DNA from: Ruminococcus sp. CAG:403 | GTDB taxonomy: Bacteria > Bacillota > Clostridia > Oscillospirales > Ruminococcaceae | DNA: 7,012 nucleotides | Assembly (NCBI GenBank): GCA_000437255.1 | Contig: FR899085.1 | Location: forward strand, 78,907-85,918 | Direction of reading: 5' to 3' | Shown: positions 5,032-7,012 of the stretch, piece after piece | How the letters are laid out: every line of letters begins with the position of its first letter | Position numbering within the stretch: the first letter of the stretch is position 1 | Notes under the pieces: model-generated | The model's database searches: none | What the model was told of the DNA's origin: nothing | The model's input: the letters and a program-made list of their open reading frames with translations, nothing else | Translations under genes and position numbers: made by a program

Positions 5032-7012
5032 TTACCGAATTGGAAGCTCATTTGCCTTTCCGATTAGGAAGGACAGCAGTGCTGTAACATCGTTGGCATC
5101 TACAATCGAATCACTTGCAGACTGATCACAATCTGCATTTGCTACCTGCTGTGCATTGAATTCAATGGCACCACGCTGCTGTTTCTGGAAGGTAATCAAA
5201 TCTGCCAGAGTAACCGAGTTATCCAGGTTTACATCTCCGTACAGAACATTGCCCGGTGTTATTGTATTCGTTGTTGTCGTGGTTCCCGGTGCTTCTGTAG
5301 TTGTTGCAGCAGTTGTGGTAGTTCCCTCTGTCACAACCGTGGCGGTTGTTTCATTCGTTACCGTTGTAGTTGTTTCCTGCTCCGTAGTGGTTGCGGCAGT
5401 TGTCGTGGTGGTCTGCGCTTCTGTTGTCGTGGTTGCCACAGGAGTAGTCGTCGTAGTTAGCGGCGGTACATCCAATCCATCAATGATGGCATAGAATGCC
5501 GGCTTTGCCTTGTAGTCCGCACCGAAGAGCAGCGGATCCCGATCAGCTCTCCAGCTTCCATCATCAGTTGTCCCCCAAAGTACAACAGCGGAAATATGAT
5601 CCTTGTTTTCTACAATGGCATCAAAAATATCGCTGTAGTATTGTGCCTGCTTTTCATAGCCTGCTTCTGATTTATCAGAAGTGGTTACATCCAACTCTGT
5701 GATCTGTACATCCAGACCAGTGGATACGAACTTCTCCAATGCTTTTTTATAAAGACTTGCAGACGGGTAGCTTACATCCAAATGAGACTGCATGCCGATT
5801 CCGTCAATCAATCCTTCTTCCTTCAGTTCCATTGCCATATCATAAATTGCATTGGTCTTTCCGGAAATGTATTCATTGTAGTCATTATAATACAGCTTGC
5901 ATCCGGCAGGTGCATATTTTCTTGCATATTCAAATGCCGGCTTGATAAAGGAATTGTCTCCGAATACCTTTACCCACGCAGACTGTCCACTCTTTTCATT
6001 GTTGGAGCCTGCGTCTCTCGGTGTACCGTCATCCTTCCAAGCTTCGTTAACAACATCACATGCATAGAAATCAACATCCGGATATTCCGTAGTCAGAACG
6101 GTAAAGTAATTCTTGATATAGTTTTCCATTCGTTCCAGCATTTTTTCTTTGGAAACCCAATCGCCGTCACTCTGGAAACCTTCCTTAAAGAACCAGTCCG
6201 GTGTCTGGCTGTGCCATACCAAGGTATGTGCTCGAACCGGAATCTTGTTTTCACTGCAATAATCCAGAACGCTCTTTGCAGCTGCAAAAGAAACCTGCGG
6301 ATTGGTATCATCTCCGCCATTTGCTTCTGCATAGGCAATGGATGCCTTCTGATCCAATACAGAATCCGGCTTCATTTCATTGCCCAGCGTAATGCTGCCG
6401 CTGAAATGCTTCTGAACCAGTTTCATGGTTGGTTTGGAAGACAAATCAGATGGGGTAATGGCTGTTCCAATCTTAAAGTAACTGCTGTAAACATCTTTCA
6501 AAGAAGGAATGTCTTCCTCAATCGGAACATCTGGTGCTTTTGACAGGGAAAAGTCATCAATATATAGCTTGCATTTTGGATCAGAACTTTCCACGTAAAC
6601 ATAAACCTTCGATACATCACTGGTAAAGCTTACCTTTACATCTGAGAAGGAATTCCAGCTGTCTCCGGAAGCAGACTTCAAATTGCTGTAATGCCGTTCA
6701 CCAGCCGCATCTGTATATTCCATGCTGAGGTTGATGGTGCTATACCATTCAGATTTCGCGCATACGCTGACAATATACTGTTCATTTGCTTCGCAAAGTC
6801 CATCAACATCCAAACGGAACTGCGGACCATTCCAGCCTTTTTCACGGCCGCTGACACACATAGAATAATTGCCGCTGTATGCCTGATCAGTGGTTGCTTC
6901 CATTACTTCTACGCCGCCACGTCCGGTAAATTCAGAAATGCCCTCTCCATCTTCAAATCCGGTAGAGAATAAAACATCTCCGGCATCTTCTGCTGCTGGC
7001 TGCATGGCAGGT
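5032..7012 (-). CDS. Secreted cellulosomal endo-1,4-beta-xylanase, CBM22-GH10-dockerin (5' end cut by window)
   Basis: A modular enzyme that cuts beta-1,4 xylan chains outside the cell, probably while attached to a cellulosome scaffold. Residues are numbered from the Met at 7003-7005. A CBM22 carbohydrate-binding module spans about 11-157 (AYSGNYSMCVSGR, GWNGPQF, LYIDDFSLS). The GH10 catalytic domain spans about 168-512: GNEMKPDS (208-215), HTLVWHSQTPDWF (260-272), acid/base Glu321 in DVVNEAW, LYYNDYNEY (371-379), QSH (406-408), nucleophile Glu437 in ITELDV, and WGTTDDGSWR (477-486). A Thr-rich linker (517-584) leads to a dockerin (about 590-650) with a canonical first calcium loop and an irregular second one. 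The frame stays open to the window edge, with Pro and Ala codons before the Met. No signal peptide is visible although the protein must be exported, so the true start lies upstream of the window. The gene has its own terminator and is not in the housekeeping operon. Endoxylanase is far the likeliest activity, as GH10 is mostly that. Confidence 0.95.
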   Translation of the reverse strand, partial: PAMQPAAEDAGDVLFSTGFEDGEGISEFTGRGGVEVMEATTDQAYSGNYSMCVSGREKGWNGPQFRLDVDGLCEANEQYIVSVCAKSEWYSTINLSMEYTDAAGERHYSNLKSASGDSWNSFSDVKVSFTSDVSKVYVYVESSDPKCKLYIDDFSLSKAPDVPIEEDIPSLKDVYSSYFKIGTAITPSDLSSKPTMKLVQKHFSGSITLGNEMKPDSVLDQKASIAYAEANGGDDTNPQVSFAAAKSVLDYCSENKIPVRAHTLVWHSQTPDWFFKEGFQSDGDWVSKEKMLERMENYIKNYFTVLTTEYPDVDFYACDVVNEAWKDDGTPRDAGSNNEKSGQSAWVKVFGDNSFIKPAFEYARKYAPAGCKLYYNDYNEYISGKTNAIYDMAMELKEEGLIDGIGMQSHLDVSYPSASLYKKALEKFVSTGLDVQITELDVTTSDKSEAGYEKQAQYYSDIFDAIVENKDHISAVVLWGTTDDGSWRADRDPLLFGADYKAKPAFYAIIDGLDVPPLTTTTTPVATTTTEAQTTTTTAATTTEQETTTTVTNETTATVVTEGTTTTAATTTEAPGTTTTTNTITPGNVLYGDVNLDNSVTLADLITFQKQQRGAIEFNAQQVANADCDQSASDSIVDANDVTALLSFLIGKANELPIR
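5254..5457 (-). repeat. Threonine-rich linker of the xylanase, low-complexity coding DNA
   Basis: About 68 codons (residues 517-584 from the Met at 7005) are dominated by Thr in runs of three to five, broken by Ala, Glu, Val, Pro and Gln. This is a flexible linker between GH10 and dockerin, and may be O-glycosylated; such Thr-rich linkers are common in ruminococcal cellulosome proteins. At DNA level the tract is an imperfect series of ACN codons with varied third bases, so selection appears to act on the protein. The antisense strand reads as a Val-rich open frame of no significance. Confidence 0.85.

Noticed and set aside
5156..5494. Valine-rich plus-strand frame that looks like a membrane protein
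   Set aside because: It is the reverse complement of the Thr-rich linker: ACN codons read backwards become GT-rich codons for Val.
5782..6543. 253-codon plus-strand open frame opposite the xylanase
   Set aside because: It overlaps the GH10 and CBM22 coding sequence, whose motifs and catalytic residues are intact. The antisense translation resembles no family I know.
1..7012. Mobile elements, CRISPR arrays, tRNA or rRNA genes, defence genes
   Set aside because: Reading both strands showed no transposase or integrase motifs, no regularly spaced repeats and no tRNA-like cloverleaf. Nearly all of the window is explained by seven ordinary genes and one intergenic region.

Overview
The window reads as chromosomal DNA from a fibre-degrading, anaerobic Firmicute of the Ruminococcus type (Oscillospiraceae). 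Two things suggest this: a clostridial-style housekeeping operon (yicC-gmk-rpoZ-priA-def-fmt) and, next to it, a CBM22-GH10 xylanase with a threonine-rich linker and a C-terminal dockerin, an arrangement typical of ruminococcal cellulosome enzymes. The genus is inferred from this architecture; no rRNA or other marker is present.

Every gene lies on the minus strand, so transcription runs from high to low coordinates. From 7012 down to 5032 is the secreted xylanase, whose N-terminus (presumably the signal peptide) lies beyond the window edge. A 16-bp stem-loop with a U-tract (about 4968-5011) ends its transcript 20 nt after the stop codon. The intergenic stretch then holds a clear sigma-A type promoter (4889-4917: -35 TTGATT, 17-bp spacer, extended -10 TATAAT). 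It is followed by a leader of about 93 nt containing a bulged hairpin.

The promoter drives a tight run of genes: yicC-type endoribonuclease (4789-3911), guanylate kinase (3899-3297), RNA polymerase omega subunit (3300-3085), primosomal helicase PriA (3034-578), peptide deformylase (557-93) and the first 32 codons of methionyl-tRNA formyltransferase (96-1, cut by the window edge). Spacings run from 4-nt ATGA overlaps to 50 nt, with no terminator between them, so they probably form one operon. Def and Fmt are functional partners: Fmt formylates initiator Met-tRNA and Def removes the formyl group from new proteins. Gmk supplies GDP/GTP precursors, omega stabilises RNA polymerase and PriA restarts stalled replication forks.

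I found no undescribed multi-gene system. The points most worth a second look are the asymmetric dockerin with an apparent insertion in its second calcium loop, substitutions in the PriA and Def signature motifs, the absence of remA and coaBC from an otherwise conserved gene order, and the structured leader of the housekeeping operon. The many plus-strand ORFs are antisense shadows of the real genes.
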